DNA of 64,000 nt from Arthrobacter sp. SLBN-100 (GCF_006715305.1 NZ_VFMY01000001.1:4552555-4616554); one strand, 5' to 3'. Counted from the stretch's first letter, positions 24,983 to 34,593 are shown. Program-made: numbers and translations. The notes: a model not told the origin generated them from the sequence alone.

Positions 24983-27244
24983 TTGGAGGGTCCCGAAATC
25001 CAGTTCTCGGAAGCAGTCATTGACAATGGCCGTTTCGGCAAGCGCGTAATCCGCTTCGAAACCGGCCGCCTTGCCAAGCAGGCAGCCGGCGCAGCAATGG
25101 TGTACATCGACGATGACACCGCACTGCTGTCCGCCACCACTGCCGGCAAGCACCCGCGTGAAGGCTTTGACTTCTTCCCGCTGACGGTCGACGTCGAAGA
25201 GCGTATGTACGCTGCCGGCCGCATCCCGGGCTCGTTCTTCCGCCGCGAAGGCCGCCCGTCCACCGAAGCCATCCTGGCCTGCCGCCTGATGGACCGCCCG
25301 CTGCGTCCGGCGTTCGTGAAGGGCCTGCGCAACGAGGTCCAGATCGTGGTGACCGTCCTGGCTATCAACCCGGACGAGCTCTACGACGTGGTGGCCATCA
25401 ACGCCTCTTCCATGTCCACCCAGCTTTCCGGCCTGCCGTTCTCCGGCCCGATCGGCGGCGTCCGCGTTGCCTTGGTCGCCGACGAAAACGGATCCCAGTG
25501 GGTTGCTTTCCCCAAGCACTCCCAGCTGGAAAACTCCGTGTTCAACATGGTCGTTGCGGGCCGCATCGCCGGTGACGACGTCGCCATCATGATGGTTGAA
25601 GCGGAAGCTACCGACAACTCGTGGAACCTCATCAAGGAACAGGGCGCCACCGCCCCCACCGAAGAGGTCGTCTCAGAGGGCCTCGAGGCTGCCAAGCCGT
25701 TCATCAAGGCACTGTGTGACGCCCAGGCCGACCTCGCCGCCCGCGCCGCCAAGCCGACGGTCGAATTCCCGGTCTTCCTGGACTACGAGGACGACGTTTA
25801 CGCCGCTGTTGAGGCTGCTGCCACTGAGAAGCTGACGGCTGTCTTCCAGATTGCGGACAAGACGGAGCGCAACGACGCGTCTGACGCGTTGAAGGACGAA
25901 GTCACCGCTGCCCTGGCCGGCCAGTTCGAGGGCCGCGAGAAGGAGCTGTCCGCAGCATTCCGCTCAGTCACCAAGCAGGTTGTGCGCCAGCGCATCCTCA
26001 AGGACCAGGTCCGCATTGACGGCCGTGGCCTGACGGACATCCGCCAGCTCACCGCCGAGGTTGAGGTCCTGCCCCGCGTCCACGGTTCGGCCATCTTCGA
26101 ACGCGGCGAGACCCAGATCATGGGTGTCACCACGCTGAACATGCTGAAGATGGAACAGCAGATCGACTCGCTGTCGCCGGTGAAGACCAAGCGCTACATG
26201 CACAACTACAACTTCCCGCCGTACTCCACCGGCGAGACCGGCCGCGTGGGTTCGCCCAAGCGCCGCGAAATCGGCCACGGTGCACTGGCAGAGCGCGCAC
26301 TTGTGCCTGTGCTGCCGTCCCGCGAGGAATTCCCGTACGCCATCCGCCAGGTATCTGAGGCCCTCAGCTCCAACGGTTCGACGTCGATGGGTTCCGTCTG
26401 CGCCTCCACCCTGTCGATGCTGAACGCCGGTGTGCCCCTGAAGGCCGCCGTCGCCGGTATCGCGATGGGCCTGGTCTCCGACCAGGTGGACGGTCAGACC
26501 CGCTACGCGGCACTGACGGACATCCTTGGCGCCGAAGATGCCTTCGGCGACATGGACTTCAAGGTTGCCGGTACCTCCGAGTTCGTCACGGCCATCCAGC
26601 TGGACACCAAACTCGATGGCATCCCCGCCTCGGTCCTGGCAGCAGCCCTGAAGCAGGCCCGCGAAGCACGCCTGCACATCCTTGAGGTGATGGACTCAGC
26701 CATCGACACCCCGGACGAGCTCTCCGAGTTCGCACCGCGCGTCATCGCTGTGAAGATCCCCGTGGACAAGATCGGCGAGGTCATCGGCCCCAAGGGCAAG
26801 ATGATCAACCAGATCCAGGAAGACACCGGCGCCGACATCTCCATCGAGGACGACGGCACGGTCTACATTGGCGCCACCAACGGCCCGTCCGCAGAAGCAG
26901 CACGGTCGGCCATCAACGCCATCGCGAACCCGCAGGTCCCGGAAATCGGCGAGCGTTACCTGGGTACGGTCGTCAAGACCACCACCTTCGGTGCCTTCGT
27001 ATCGCTGACCCCGGGCAAGGACGGCCTCCTGCACATCTCCGAGCTGCGCAAGCTGGCCAACGGCAAGCGCGTGGACAACGTCGAAGACGTTGTCTCGGTG
27101 GGCCAGAAGGTCCAGGTGGAGATCACCAAGATCGACGACCGTGGAAAGCTCTCGCTCGCCCCGGTGGTTGCCGAGGAAGAAGGCGCCGAGGACGAGACCG
27201 AGCGCGCCCACACCACGGAACCTGCTGAAGGCGCTGACGTCTAG
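24983..27244 (+). CDS. pnp: Polyribonucleotide nucleotidyltransferase (PNPase)
   Basis: A 753-residue phosphorolytic 3'-to-5' exoribonuclease of the RNA degradation machinery. Two RNase PH domains (about 1-230 and 330-560, second one with [23 protein letters not shown] split here) flank an all-alpha domain. The KH domain contains [15 protein letters not shown] and the S1 domain [23 protein letters not shown] at 24983 was chosen: GGAGG lies eight bases upstream and the protein then starts [16 protein letters not shown] as in relatives. A 195-bp leader precedes it. Confidence 0.96.
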   Translation: MEGPEIQFSEAVIDNGRFGKRVIRFETGRLAKQAAGAAMVYIDDDTALLSATTAGKHPREGFDFFPLTVDVEERMYAAGRIPGSFFRREGRPSTEAILACRLMDRPLRPAFVKGLRNEVQIVVTVLAINPDELYDVVAINASSMSTQLSGLPFSGPIGGVRVALVADENGSQWVAFPKHSQLENSVFNMVVAGRIAGDDVAIMMVEAEATDNSWNLIKEQGATAPTEEVVSEGLEAAKPFIKALCDAQADLAARAAKPTVEFPVFLDYEDDVYAAVEAAATEKLTAVFQIADKTERNDASDALKDEVTAALAGQFEGREKELSAAFRSVTKQVVRQRILKDQVRIDGRGLTDIRQLTAEVEVLPRVHGSAIFERGETQIMGVTTLNMLKMEQQIDSLSPVKTKRYMHNYNFPPYSTGETGRVGSPKRREIGHGALAERALVPVLPSREEFPYAIRQVSEALSSNGSTSMGSVCASTLSMLNAGVPLKAAVAGIAMGLVSDQVDGQTRYAALTDILGAEDAFGDMDFKVAGTSEFVTAIQLDTKLDGIPASVLAAALKQAREARLHILEVMDSAIDTPDELSEFAPRVIAVKIPVDKIGEVIGPKGKMINQIQEDTGADISIEDDGTVYIGATNGPSAEAARSAINAIANPQVPEIGERYLGTVVKTTTFGAFVSLTPGKDGLLHISELRKLANGKRVDNVEDVVSVGQKVQVEITKIDDRGKLSLAPVVAEEEGAEDETERAHTTEPAEGADV

Positions 27245-27276
27245 CAGTTCTCGTTTCCGGCACACAAGCATGAATC

Positions 27277-27309
27277 GGCGGGGCCGGTGGATGATCCACC
27301 GGCCCCGCC
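27277..27309 (+). terminator. Hairpin terminator after pnp
   Basis: A perfect 15-bp stem with TGA loop (arms 27277-27291 and 27295-27309) lies 33 bases after the pnp stop. No T-run follows, so it may act as an RNA-stabilising hairpin or a terminator without a U-tract, as is common in actinobacteria. Confidence 0.6.
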
Positions 27310-27358
27310 GCTGTTACGATGGCAGCCAGATCCCGGCTGCTCCTCTTGAAAGGCCTCA

Positions 27359-28702
27359 ATGACTGTTGTACCCCTGCCGCTTGAGCAGAATCACCGCGGC
27401 GACACCCTGGTCCACGGTTCCGACGGCGGTTCCGAAGTCCGGCGTTCCGTGCTGCCCGGCGGAGTGCGGGTGCTGACCGAGGCGATGCCGGGGCAGCGCT
27501 CTGCAACCATCGGCTTTTGGGTAGGCGTCGGCTCACGGGATGAGGCGCCCGGACAGCACGGCTCCACCCACTTCCTGGAACATCTCCTGTTCAAAGGGAC
27601 CAGGCGCCGCACCGCCCTGGAAATCGCATCGGCCTTTGATGAGGTGGGCGGCGAGTCGAATGCGGCCACGGCCAAGGAAAGCACCTGCTACTTCGCGCGG
27701 GTCCTGGATACGGATCTGCCCATGGCCATCGACGTCATTGCTGACATGATCACCGGAGCGGTCCTGGACCCCGCTGAGATGGAGCAGGAACGGGACGTCA
27801 TCCTTGAGGAAATCGCCATGGACAGCGACGACCCCACCGACGTGGCCCACGAACACTTTGTCTCAGCCGTACTCGGCAACCACCCCTTGGGCCGACCCAT
27901 CGGCGGCACCCCGGACGCCATCAAGGGCGTGGCCCGCGACTCCGTGTGGGAGCACTACCGGCGGTATTACCGCCCTGACGAACTGGTAATCACCGCGGCC
28001 GGCGGGCTGGAGCACGACATAGTCTGCGACCTGGTGGTGGATGCCCTCGAATCCGCGGGCTGGTCGTTGAAAACCGACGCCGCACCCGTCGAGCGGCGGT
28101 CCACCGACCGGGCGCTCATCACTGGTACCGCAGGCCTGCACGTGGTCAAGCGGGCGGTGGAACAGGCGAACATCATCATGGGCTGCCCTACGATCGTGGC
28201 CACCGACGACCGGCGTTATGTCATGAGCGTCCTGAACGCAGTGCTCGGCGGAGGCATGTCCTCGCGCCTTTTCCAGGAGATCCGCGAGAAGCGTGGCCTG
28301 GTGTACTCCACGTATTCATTCGCGTCCTCCTACGCAGATGCCGGCTACTTCGGCATGTACGCCGGGTGTACGCCCTCCAAGGTGCGCCAGGTCCTGGACC
28401 TGCTGTCCATCGAGCTGGAGAAGCTCGCCGAGCATGGAATTTCCGACGACGAGCTCCGCAAGGCCGTGGGCCAGCTAGGCGGCGGCATCGTGCTGGCCCT
28501 GGAGGACACCGGCTCCCGGATGTCCCGGCTGGGCCGCGCCGAACTCGTTTCAGGTGAGTACCAGGACATCGACGAAACACTGCGGCTCATCAAGGCTGTA
28601 ACGGCCGAGCAGGTCCAGGATCTTGCGGCGGAGCTGGCGGCTGCACCCCGAACCGTCACCGTCGTGGGGCCATTCGAGGAGACCGAGAAGTTCGGGCTCT
28701 GA
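27359..28702 (+). CDS. M16 family zinc metallopeptidase
   Basis: A 447-residue M16B (insulinase-like, mitochondrial processing peptidase beta-like) protease. The inverted zinc motif is H71-F-L-E74-H75 in HGSTHFLEHLLFKGT, with the distal glutamate in ERDVILEEIAMDSDD. The inactive-like second half (GGGMSSRLFQEIREKRGLVYS split) closes the clamp. Genes of this type follow pnp in many Gram-positive genomes. TACGAT at 27315-27320 is a candidate -10, and GAAAGG precedes the ATG. Confidence 0.93.
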   Translation: MTVVPLPLEQNHRGDTLVHGSDGGSEVRRSVLPGGVRVLTEAMPGQRSATIGFWVGVGSRDEAPGQHGSTHFLEHLLFKGTRRRTALEIASAFDEVGGESNAATAKESTCYFARVLDTDLPMAIDVIADMITGAVLDPAEMEQERDVILEEIAMDSDDPTDVAHEHFVSAVLGNHPLGRPIGGTPDAIKGVARDSVWEHYRRYYRPDELVITAAGGLEHDIVCDLVVDALESAGWSLKTDAAPVERRSTDRALITGTAGLHVVKRAVEQANIIMGCPTIVATDDRRYVMSVLNAVLGGGMSSRLFQEIREKRGLVYSTYSFASSYADAGYFGMYAGCTPSKVRQVLDLLSIELEKLAEHGISDDELRKAVGQLGGGIVLALEDTGSRMSRLGRAELVSGEYQDIDETLRLIKAVTAEQVQDLAAELAAAPRTVTVVGPFEETEKFGL

Positions 28703-28708
28703 CCGGGT

Positions 28709-28782
28709 AAACGGCAGGACAGCTTGGAACGGCAAGACTTGGCTGGAACGGCAAGACTTGGCTGGAACGGCAGGACATAGCT
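28709..28782. repeat. 19-bp tandem repeat (about 3.8 units)
   Basis: GGAACGGCAAGACTTGGCT is found twice without change at 28726-28744 and 28745-28763. A third copy with three changes lies at 28764-28782 and a partial diverged copy at 28709-28725. The array fills the gap between the M16 peptidase stop and the next gene and is not part of the chosen reading frame. Confidence 0.8.
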
Positions 28783-28799
28783 CTGGAGGTGAGGGGACA

Positions 28800-29318
28800 G
28801 TGGAACGGACCCCGCCCAGCCGCGCGCCGGGAGCCTTGGCCGGCTTCCTGGGCCACTGGCGGGGGAGCACCCGGTTCGCTGCCGGTCCTTGGGGGCCCGA
28901 ACGGACCGTTGATGCCGAGGTCACGTATACCCCGGTGGCTGGCGGGTCTGCCGTCGTGCAGAGTTACCGCCATCTTGAACCGGATGGGAGTCACTTTGAA
29001 GGCCATGGCATTTTCACTCTGGATCCCGACCACCAGGACGTTTTTTGGTATTACGTGGACAACGTAAGCCCGGCACCGGCCGCCCCAGCGCGCTGCATGT
29101 GGCACAACGGGGCCCTTAAGGTGGAACGCCGTGGCGGTTCCGGGTGGACCCGTCATACGCTGCGGGTCGACGGCGAGGTGCTCACGCATGTGACAGAGCT
29201 GCGCACCCGTGGCGACAAGGCCGCGGGGGACAACGGGACTCAGGAGGAATCCGGTGGGGCCGACGGGACTGGTTCTGCCTACATCCCGTTTATGACCTCA
29301 TCGTTCCAGCGGAGCTGA
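28800..29318 (+). CDS. DUF1579-like / FABP-fold hypothetical protein
   Basis: A 172-residue protein starting at GTG 28800, with GGTGAGGGG just upstream. GALAGFLGHWRGSTRFAAGPWG is followed by alternating beta-strand segments (VDAEVTYTPVAGGSAVVQSY, GHGIFTLDPDHQDVFWYYVD), which suggests a lipocalin/fatty-acid-binding-like barrel as in DUF1579 proteins. The ligand and role are unknown. The C-terminal 30 residues are low-complexity Gly/Asp. The frame is open further upstream through the 19-bp repeats, but no good start is there. Confidence 0.7.
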   Translation: MERTPPSRAPGALAGFLGHWRGSTRFAAGPWGPERTVDAEVTYTPVAGGSAVVQSYRHLEPDGSHFEGHGIFTLDPDHQDVFWYYVDNVSPAPAAPARCMWHNGALKVERRGGSGWTRHTLRVDGEVLTHVTELRTRGDKAAGDNGTQEESGGADGTGSAYIPFMTSSFQRS

Positions 29319-29368
29319 CGTTTTCAGAGCGGCTTCGGATTACCGGCGGCTTCGGATGTCAGGAGACT

Positions 29369-29460
29369 TCAGGAGTTCACCATGTCCCACTCCCACTCTT
29401 TGAGCGGGTCTTTGGGCAGTTTCGGGGGCGCGGCGTCGTCCCACAAACTGCCGCCCCCAG
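29369..29460 (-). pseudogene. Orphan C-terminal tail of a DUF222/HNH-type protein in another frame
   Basis: On the minus strand, after the HNH gene stop and a 19-bp repeat, a different frame reads WDDAAPPKLPKDPLKEWEWD and then MVNS and stop. Trp/Pro/Asp-rich endings of this kind look like DUF222/HNH protein tails. It may be the original 3' end, cut off by an insertion or frameshift. Evidence is compositional, so confidence is low. Confidence 0.3.
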
Positions 29461-29480
29461 GAGGATCGTCCGGGCTCGTT

Positions 29481-29499
29481 GGTTGAGCCTGTCGAAACC
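29481..29499. repeat. Copy of the GGTTGAGCCTGTCGAAACC repeat
   Basis: This 19-bp sequence (GGTTTCGACAGGCTCAACC on the other strand) is a dispersed repeat that I know from many actinobacterial intergenic regions. It lies between the HNH stop codon and the out-of-frame tail. No second copy was seen in the window. Confidence 0.45.
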
Positions 29500-29514
29500 T
29501 GCCCATCGGACGCC

Positions 29515-31332
29515 TCAGCCGGTTAGCAGGCCCACAAGTGCAGCTTCCAGGGGGCTCTTTTCCGCGGGCCTGACTCCGGGCGTCTCCACGACCTGAACCC
29601 CGGGTGTTTGGCCAGGCAGATAGCCAGGTGGCCATTGTGGCGGTTCCCTGTCGGGTTGTTCGGATTTGTAGTGCCGGCCTGTGGGTGAGGTCCAGCCGGG
29701 TGGTTCGTGATTTGTGGCCGGTGTGGGTATCCAAGGCTTGTTGTGTTTGAGGCGGTGGTGTTTTGGGCAGAGTTGGGCCAGGTTGCTGATCCCGGTGGTC
29801 CCGCCGTGTTGCCAAGCGGTGAGGTGGTCCGTGTCGTTGTCCAAGGACGGGTTGTTGCAGCCGGGGAAGGTGCATTTGCCGTCCCTGAACTGTAGTGCCT
29901 TTTTCATGGCTTTGGTGAGGCGGTAGCTGGTGCGGCCGATTTCCAGCGGTGCACCGTCGCGCGGGTCGACGAGCACCCGGTAGAAGGAGCTGGCGCCATC
30001 GGCGACGAGTTTGCGGGCCATGGAGGCGGGGATGGGACCGTGGCCGTCGAGGACGGCGGGTTCGTCGGTGAGGCCGAGGAGTGCGAACACTGGGACCGTG
30101 ACGAGGACGTCCACCTTCGGTACCGGGACATTCGCGAGATCGGTGTAAGCGCTGCGGTCGGTTTCCTCGTGCCCGGCGGAGGCGAGGTGGACGGTGTTTG
30201 TAGCTTCATGTCCGGTGGAGCCGGTAGAGGCGCCGTCGTCGGTGGCACCGGTGCCGGCGGCGTCATCGGGCCGGTCCATGACGGACACGGAGGCCACTCC
30301 GAGCGGGGCGTCGGTGTTCTCTTCGGTGCTGAAGTCTGCCGCGGTGCTTTCCGGGGCGGGGCTGAGTGCTGGGCTGAGGAGCAGGTGGGCGGCGATGTCG
30401 GGGCGTAGTTGTGTCATGGTGCGCGGTTCTTCGGGGCCCTGGAGGCCGCGGGCGAGGGCGGTGGCGCGGTTCCAGATGGCTGAGGCCTGGTCCGCGGGCA
30501 GGTAGAGCGAGAGCCAGGCCATGCCATCGCGGTCCGGCGTGTATTCCATGCGCCGGTCCGCGGCGCATTTGGTGTGGCGTTTCTCGAAGGATTCGGGGTG
30601 GTGGCGTTCGCGCCAGCCGCGGACTCGGGACCGGAACCGAGACGGTACGAGTTCACCGGCGGCGGCTCCACGGACGGGGTTCGGGTCCAGGACATGCTCC
30701 ACGAGGGCGGCCGCTCCGGCGGAGCCGAGGCCTTCTGTTTCGTCGGCAATGATTTTCGCCTGCATCCAGGAGATGCTTCCGGCGGACAGCGCCTCCATGG
30801 CCAACGGCAGGGAGGTGAGTTGCCGGGCCTGGGTGACGAGCGCCCCGGCAGCCCCGGAGCTCACGGTCAGGACGCCGGCGATTTCCTCGATGGCCGACAT
30901 CTCGGTAAATGTCCGTTCGTGCACGGGCGCTTCCGGTGGGGTCATGGCGTGTTGGATTTCAACGGCCTCGGCGGCGTCGCGGGCCTTGACCGCGGCGAGC
31001 TGTGCTTCCAACTGCTTCACTACCGACATCCGTTCCAGACGGATCTCATACTGGCGCTGCCACACATCCACATCAGTAGCGGCATTAGCGCCGGTAGCCA
31101 AGGCGGCGTCCTCCACAAACAGCGCATCCAAGCCAGCAATGGAGGCATGGATGCCCTCCATCACTGCTGCCGTGCCCGCGCCGCTTCCCATACCAACATC
31201 GTCCATCGAGGCACTGACAATTTGGGCGGAGGCGGCTGTTCGGGGCATCGGATCAGCCGGTGCGGCAGCAAACAGCGTTGCCGCACTTACCGCGTCGCCT
31301 GCCGAATCCGCCTCCATGCCAACATCATCCAT
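29515..31332 (-). CDS. DUF222 domain protein with C-terminal HNH endonuclease motif (13E12 repeat family)
   Basis: About 605 residues from ATG 31332 (638 if ATG 31431 is used). The DUF222 helical region spans the first half (LEAQLAAVKARDAAEAVEI, SISWMQAKIIADETEGLGS). A variable Thr/Ala/Glu-rich linker follows, and then the HNH nuclease site: DGKCTFPGCNNPSLDNDTDHL, later LAQLCPKHHRLKH. These multicopy genes are frequent in actinobacteria; the function is unknown, though the motif predicts DNA cleavage. The N-terminus carries a duplicated MDDVGM segment. It is downstream of moaD on the same strand, with no cofactor link, so it is probably an insertion. The start is uncertain. Confidence 0.85.
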   Translation of the reverse strand: MDDVGMEADSAGDAVSAATLFAAAPADPMPRTAASAQIVSASMDDVGMGSGAGTAAVMEGIHASIAGLDALFVEDAALATGANAATDVDVWQRQYEIRLERMSVVKQLEAQLAAVKARDAAEAVEIQHAMTPPEAPVHERTFTEMSAIEEIAGVLTVSSGAAGALVTQARQLTSLPLAMEALSAGSISWMQAKIIADETEGLGSAGAAALVEHVLDPNPVRGAAAGELVPSRFRSRVRGWRERHHPESFEKRHTKCAADRRMEYTPDRDGMAWLSLYLPADQASAIWNRATALARGLQGPEEPRTMTQLRPDIAAHLLLSPALSPAPESTAADFSTEENTDAPLGVASVSVMDRPDDAAGTGATDDGASTGSTGHEATNTVHLASAGHEETDRSAYTDLANVPVPKVDVLVTVPVFALLGLTDEPAVLDGHGPIPASMARKLVADGASSFYRVLVDPRDGAPLEIGRTSYRLTKAMKKALQFRDGKCTFPGCNNPSLDNDTDHLTAWQHGGTTGISNLAQLCPKHHRLKHNKPWIPTPATNHEPPGWTSPTGRHYKSEQPDREPPQWPPGYLPGQTPGVQVVETPGVRPAEKSPLEAALVGLLTG

Positions 31333-31402
31333 CGAGGCACCGACAATTCGTGCGGGCAGGGTTGGCGAGCCACGGCGAAGAATCCGAGAGGAAAAAGTAC
31401 TC

Positions 31403-31669
31403 CTAGCCTCCGGCGAACGGGGGCAGCACATCCACTACGTCGTCGGCCTGCAGGACGACCGAATGATCCCGCACCGCGACTTCATTGAGCAGGAAACTGC
31501 TTCGCGACAGGATGCGGGGCAGAGGGGGAGTACCGGCAGGAGGTTCAGGCCGCTCCACAGAAAGTACGGCCTCCAGAAGGTCGGCAACACTGGAGCCCGG
31601 CCCCAGTTCGAAGCGCTCTTCCTCCACGCCTGCCGCGGCGCGTGCGGCAGCGAAGTAACGTACGTTCAA
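31403..31669 (-). CDS. moaD: Molybdopterin synthase sulfur carrier subunit MoaD
   Basis: An 88-residue ubiquitin-like protein ending in the required Gly-Gly (LPPFAGG). The C-terminal glycine is thiocarboxylated and donates sulfur to precursor Z with MoaE to form molybdopterin. MNVRYFAAARAAAGVEEERFEL is the usual opening. It follows moaA after 5 bases on the same strand. Its partner moaE is at 36.9 kb in the divergent unit. Confidence 0.93.
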   Translation of the reverse strand: MNVRYFAAARAAAGVEEERFELGPGSSVADLLEAVLSVERPEPPAGTPPLPRILSRSSFLLNEVAVRDHSVVLQADDVVDVLPPFAGG

Positions 31670-31674
31670 GAGTT

Positions 31675-32796
31675 TCAGCCCCCGATGGCGCTCATGCTGC
31701 GGTCCGGCTGGACGAAGTCCGGAGCGTCAAGTCCCACGTGGTCCATTCCGTGGGCTTTAGGCTTGAGCCACATGGCGTCCTGCCACCGCTGGCCGAGGGC
31801 TTCGTCGCTGGCGCCTGAGCGCAGGAGGCCCAGCAGGTCGAACTCCTCACGCGAGAACAGGCAGCTCATAATCTTGCCCTCGGCAGTGATCCGGGTCCTG
31901 CGGCAGTCTGAGCAGAACGGCTCGGTCACGGAGGCAATAATCCCCACCGTTCCCAGCAAGGGACCGGAAACAGACCCAGCCACCCGCCGTCGTACTTCAA
32001 AGCGTTCCGCCGGGGCGCCGTCACGGGCGCGCGGATCCGGGCTGAGGACAAAGTCCGACGAGAGCAGCTGACGGATCTCGGCGGCCGTGATCATGTTCCG
32101 CCGCGTCCAGCCATGGTCTGCGTCGAGCGGCATCTGCTCAATGAACCGCAGTTCGTAGCCGCGGTCCAGCGCCCAGGCCAGCAGGGACGGCGCCTCGGCG
32201 TCGTTAATGCCCCGCATCAGTACTGCGTTGAGCTTGACCGGCCCAAGACCGGCCGCCCAGGCCGCGTCCACCCCGGCCAGCACCTGGTCCAGGAACGGCC
32301 TGCGGGTCAGCTTGGTGAAGGTTTCCTCGTGCAGGGAGTCAAGGGACACGTTGATGCGCGTCAGGCCGGCCGCTTTCAAGGCCGCGGCCTTCTTCGCCAG
32401 GCCCACGCCGTTGGTCGTCATGGAGATCGGCAGATCGGGATGATTCCGTCGCAGCGAAGTGATGATGTCCACGAGGTCGTGCCGCACCAGCGGTTCACCG
32501 CCGGTGAGCCTCAGCTCGCGGACTCCCAGCTGCTCGACGCCGATCCTGACGATCCCGACGATCTCCTCCGCCGACATCACCGCCTGCTTCGCGAGCCACT
32601 CCAGCCCTTCGGCAGGCATGCAGTAGGTGCACCGAAGGTTGCATTTGTCGGTCAGGGACAGCCTCATGTCCGTGGCACGGCGGCCGTACCGGTCGGCCAG
32701 CCCGGCCGGAGCATCGGCGGGGCGCGCAGCAGGGACGGACGGCAACGCTGCGGCTGCTTCCTCCGCCGGCTGGGGCATACCTAGCTGGACACTCAT
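31675..32796 (-). CDS. moaA: GTP 3',8-cyclase MoaA
   Basis: A 373-residue radical SAM enzyme that starts molybdenum cofactor synthesis by rearranging GTP. The N-terminal 4Fe-4S site is C52-N-L-R-C56-T-Y-C59. The SAM-binding GGE motif is RLTGGEPLVR, and the C-terminal cluster cysteines lie in EPFCSDCRRTRI and IMSCLF. The C-terminal Gly-Gly (SAIGG) that activates the enzyme is intact. The ATG lies six bases after TAGCCT on the minus strand, predicting a leaderless transcript. The first 30 residues are a variable extension. Confidence 0.96.
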   Translation of the reverse strand: MSVQLGMPQPAEEAAAALPSVPAARPADAPAGLADRYGRRATDMRLSLTDKCNLRCTYCMPAEGLEWLAKQAVMSAEEIVGIVRIGVEQLGVRELRLTGGEPLVRHDLVDIITSLRRNHPDLPISMTTNGVGLAKKAAALKAAGLTRINVSLDSLHEETFTKLTRRPFLDQVLAGVDAAWAAGLGPVKLNAVLMRGINDAEAPSLLAWALDRGYELRFIEQMPLDADHGWTRRNMITAAEIRQLLSSDFVLSPDPRARDGAPAERFEVRRRVAGSVSGPLLGTVGIIASVTEPFCSDCRRTRITAEGKIMSCLFSREEFDLLGLLRSGASDEALGQRWQDAMWLKPKAHGMDHVGLDAPDFVQPDRSMSAIGG

Positions 32797-32802
32797 GACT
32801 TC

Positions 32803-32808
32803 AGGCTA
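32803..32808 (-). promoter_or_regulatory. Predicted -10 element (TAGCCT) of moaA-moaD
   Basis: TAGCCT on the minus strand, then six bases, then the moaA ATG. The opposite-strand promoter of the oxidoreductase lies about 100 bp away in the same divergent region. Confidence 0.5.
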
Positions 32809-32910
32809 CGCCACTATGGGCCCTGCATCACACCGTGACGGCGCGGGCGGCGGCAGCGGAAGCGGCAGCAGAATCTGCGCAGGACCGGTGCTGCGGGTAT
32901 CCCGCAAACC

Positions 32911-32916
32911 TATGCT
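32911..32916 (+). promoter_or_regulatory. Predicted -10 element (TATGCT) of the oxidoreductase-moeA-moaC-mog-moaE unit
   Basis: TATGCT ends six bases before the GTG at 32923. It would drive the rightward molybdenum cofactor operon with a leaderless first gene. Confidence 0.5.
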
Positions 32917-32922
32917 GTAGGT

Positions 32923-34593
32923 GTGAACAGCTCCCAGCCACAGCATGCAGCGCACGACGGCGGGACGCGGCTTCCGGAGCGCCCGGCAGCTTCGCTGCCG
33001 CACGGGTCAGGGCCGTCGCTGCCGCACCGGTCAGGGCCGGCCCGGCGGCGGTGGCGGGCCGCCGCAGCGGGCGCCGTTGCAGTGGGCAGCTCGGTGGTGC
33101 TCGGGGAGCTCGCAGCCGGCGTGTTCAGCCCGGCGCTGTCGCCGATGACTGCTGTTGGCGGCGCCGTCATCGATGCAGTCCCTCCGGCTGTGAAGGACTG
33201 GGCTGTTGCGCTCTTCGGGACGGCCGACAAAATTGCGCTCCTCGCCGGCATGGCCTTGGTTATTGCGGCACTTGCAGCGCTGGCGGGGGCTGTAGAGGAC
33301 CGCCGCCGCTTCGCCGGCATCACCGTTATAGCTATCTTCGGGCTGGTGGGCCTGTCAGCCGTCCTGACCCGCGCCCAAGCCACCTTCAATGCCATGGTGC
33401 TGCCCATACTCACAGCCGTCGTGGCCGGAGCACTGCTCAGGTTCCTGATCCGCCGGCTGCAGGAGTGGGGCAACCTGCAGGAGCGGGCGGGCGAAGAACC
33501 GCAGCCAAGCGGCAACCCCGCGCCAGCCCGCCGTCGTTTCCTGCAGGCACTGGCAGGCGGTGCCGCGTTCACCGTTATCGGCGGCGCGCTGGCGGCGCTA
33601 TGGCGTGGCGCCACCGCCGGCGTCAGCGAAGCAAGGACCCGCGTGGCCTTGCCGGTACCCGCGTCAGCGGCGCCGCCAATCCCGTCCGGGGCCGAGGTGC
33701 GCGTGGACGGTATGCAGCCACTCGTCACCCCTAACCGGGACTTCTACCGCATCGATACCGCGTTGTCCGTTCCGGCCGTCAACCCGAACACCTGGGCCCT
33801 GAAAGTCATCGGGATGGTGGACCGGGAAGTGGAGCTGACCTTCGCGGAACTGCTGGCCAAGCCCTTGATCGAACGCCATGTGACCATTGCCTGCGTGTCC
33901 AATAATGTGGGCGGGGACCTGATCGGCAACGCGCGCTGGCTGGGCTGGCCTGTCCGCGAACTGCTGGCACTCGCGGGCCCCCAGCCGGGCGCGGACATGG
34001 TGCTCTCGCGCAGCATCGACGGCTGGACTGCCGGCACGCCGCTTGAGGTCCTCACCGACAGCCGCGATGCGCTGCTTGCCGTCGGCATGAACGGCGAGCC
34101 CCTGCCCCTGGAGCACGGATTCCCCGTCCGGCTGGTGGTGCCCGGGCTCTACGGCTACGTATCGGCCACCAAATGGGTTACGGAGCTGAAGGTCACCCGG
34201 TTCGCGGACGACGTCGCCTACTGGACTCCCCGGGGCTGGTCTGAGCGCGGTCCCATCAAAACGTCCTCACGGATCGACGTGCCGGGGCATGGCCGTCCCG
34301 TGAAGTCCGGAACGGTGGTCTTCGGCGGCGTCGCCTGGGCGCAGCACACCGGCATCGGGAAAGTGGAGCTCCGCATGAACCGGGGCCCTTGGCAGCAGGC
34401 TGACTTGGCCGAAAGCATCTCGCTTGACACCTGGCGCCAATGGAAGCTTGGCGTGGTGTTGAGCCAAGGCCAGTACGAAGTCCAGGTCCGGGCCACGGAT
34501 CTCGCAGGCCGGGCGCAGGACGAGCAGAGCAGGCCGGTCGCCCCGGACGGAGCCACGGGGTTCCACACGATTAGAGTGGACGTGCAACCCTGA
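32923..34593 (+). CDS. Membrane-anchored molybdopterin-dependent oxidoreductase (sulfite oxidase-like)
   Basis: A 556-residue protein. The N-terminal part (about 45-190) has four hydrophobic segments. Near residue 205 comes a twin-arginine-like PARRRFLQALAGGAAF with another hydrophobic stretch. The catalytic domain then follows, with the molybdenum-ligating cysteine C324 in HVTIACVSNNVGGDL and a C-terminal Mo-co dimerisation-like domain. The layout predicts a membrane enzyme with its active domain outside the cytoplasm; the substrate is unknown. It overlaps moeA (TGATG), so the cofactor genes are made together with a likely client. Confidence 0.88.
   Translation: MNSSQPQHAAHDGGTRLPERPAASLPHGSGPSLPHRSGPARRRWRAAAAGAVAVGSSVVLGELAAGVFSPALSPMTAVGGAVIDAVPPAVKDWAVALFGTADKIALLAGMALVIAALAALAGAVEDRRRFAGITVIAIFGLVGLSAVLTRAQATFNAMVLPILTAVVAGALLRFLIRRLQEWGNLQERAGEEPQPSGNPAPARRRFLQALAGGAAFTVIGGALAALWRGATAGVSEARTRVALPVPASAAPPIPSGAEVRVDGMQPLVTPNRDFYRIDTALSVPAVNPNTWALKVIGMVDREVELTFAELLAKPLIERHVTIACVSNNVGGDLIGNARWLGWPVRELLALAGPQPGADMVLSRSIDGWTAGTPLEVLTDSRDALLAVGMNGEPLPLEHGFPVRLVVPGLYGYVSATKWVTELKVTRFADDVAYWTPRGWSERGPIKTSSRIDVPGHGRPVKSGTVVFGGVAWAQHTGIGKVELRMNRGPWQQADLAESISLDTWRQWKLGVVLSQGQYEVQVRATDLAGRAQDEQSRPVAPDGATGFHTIRVDVQP

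Noticed and set aside
29515..31431. Assigning the HNH gene to the molybdenum cofactor operon
   Set aside because: It follows moaD on the same strand, but DUF222/HNH genes are multicopy and scattered; proximity alone does not show a link.
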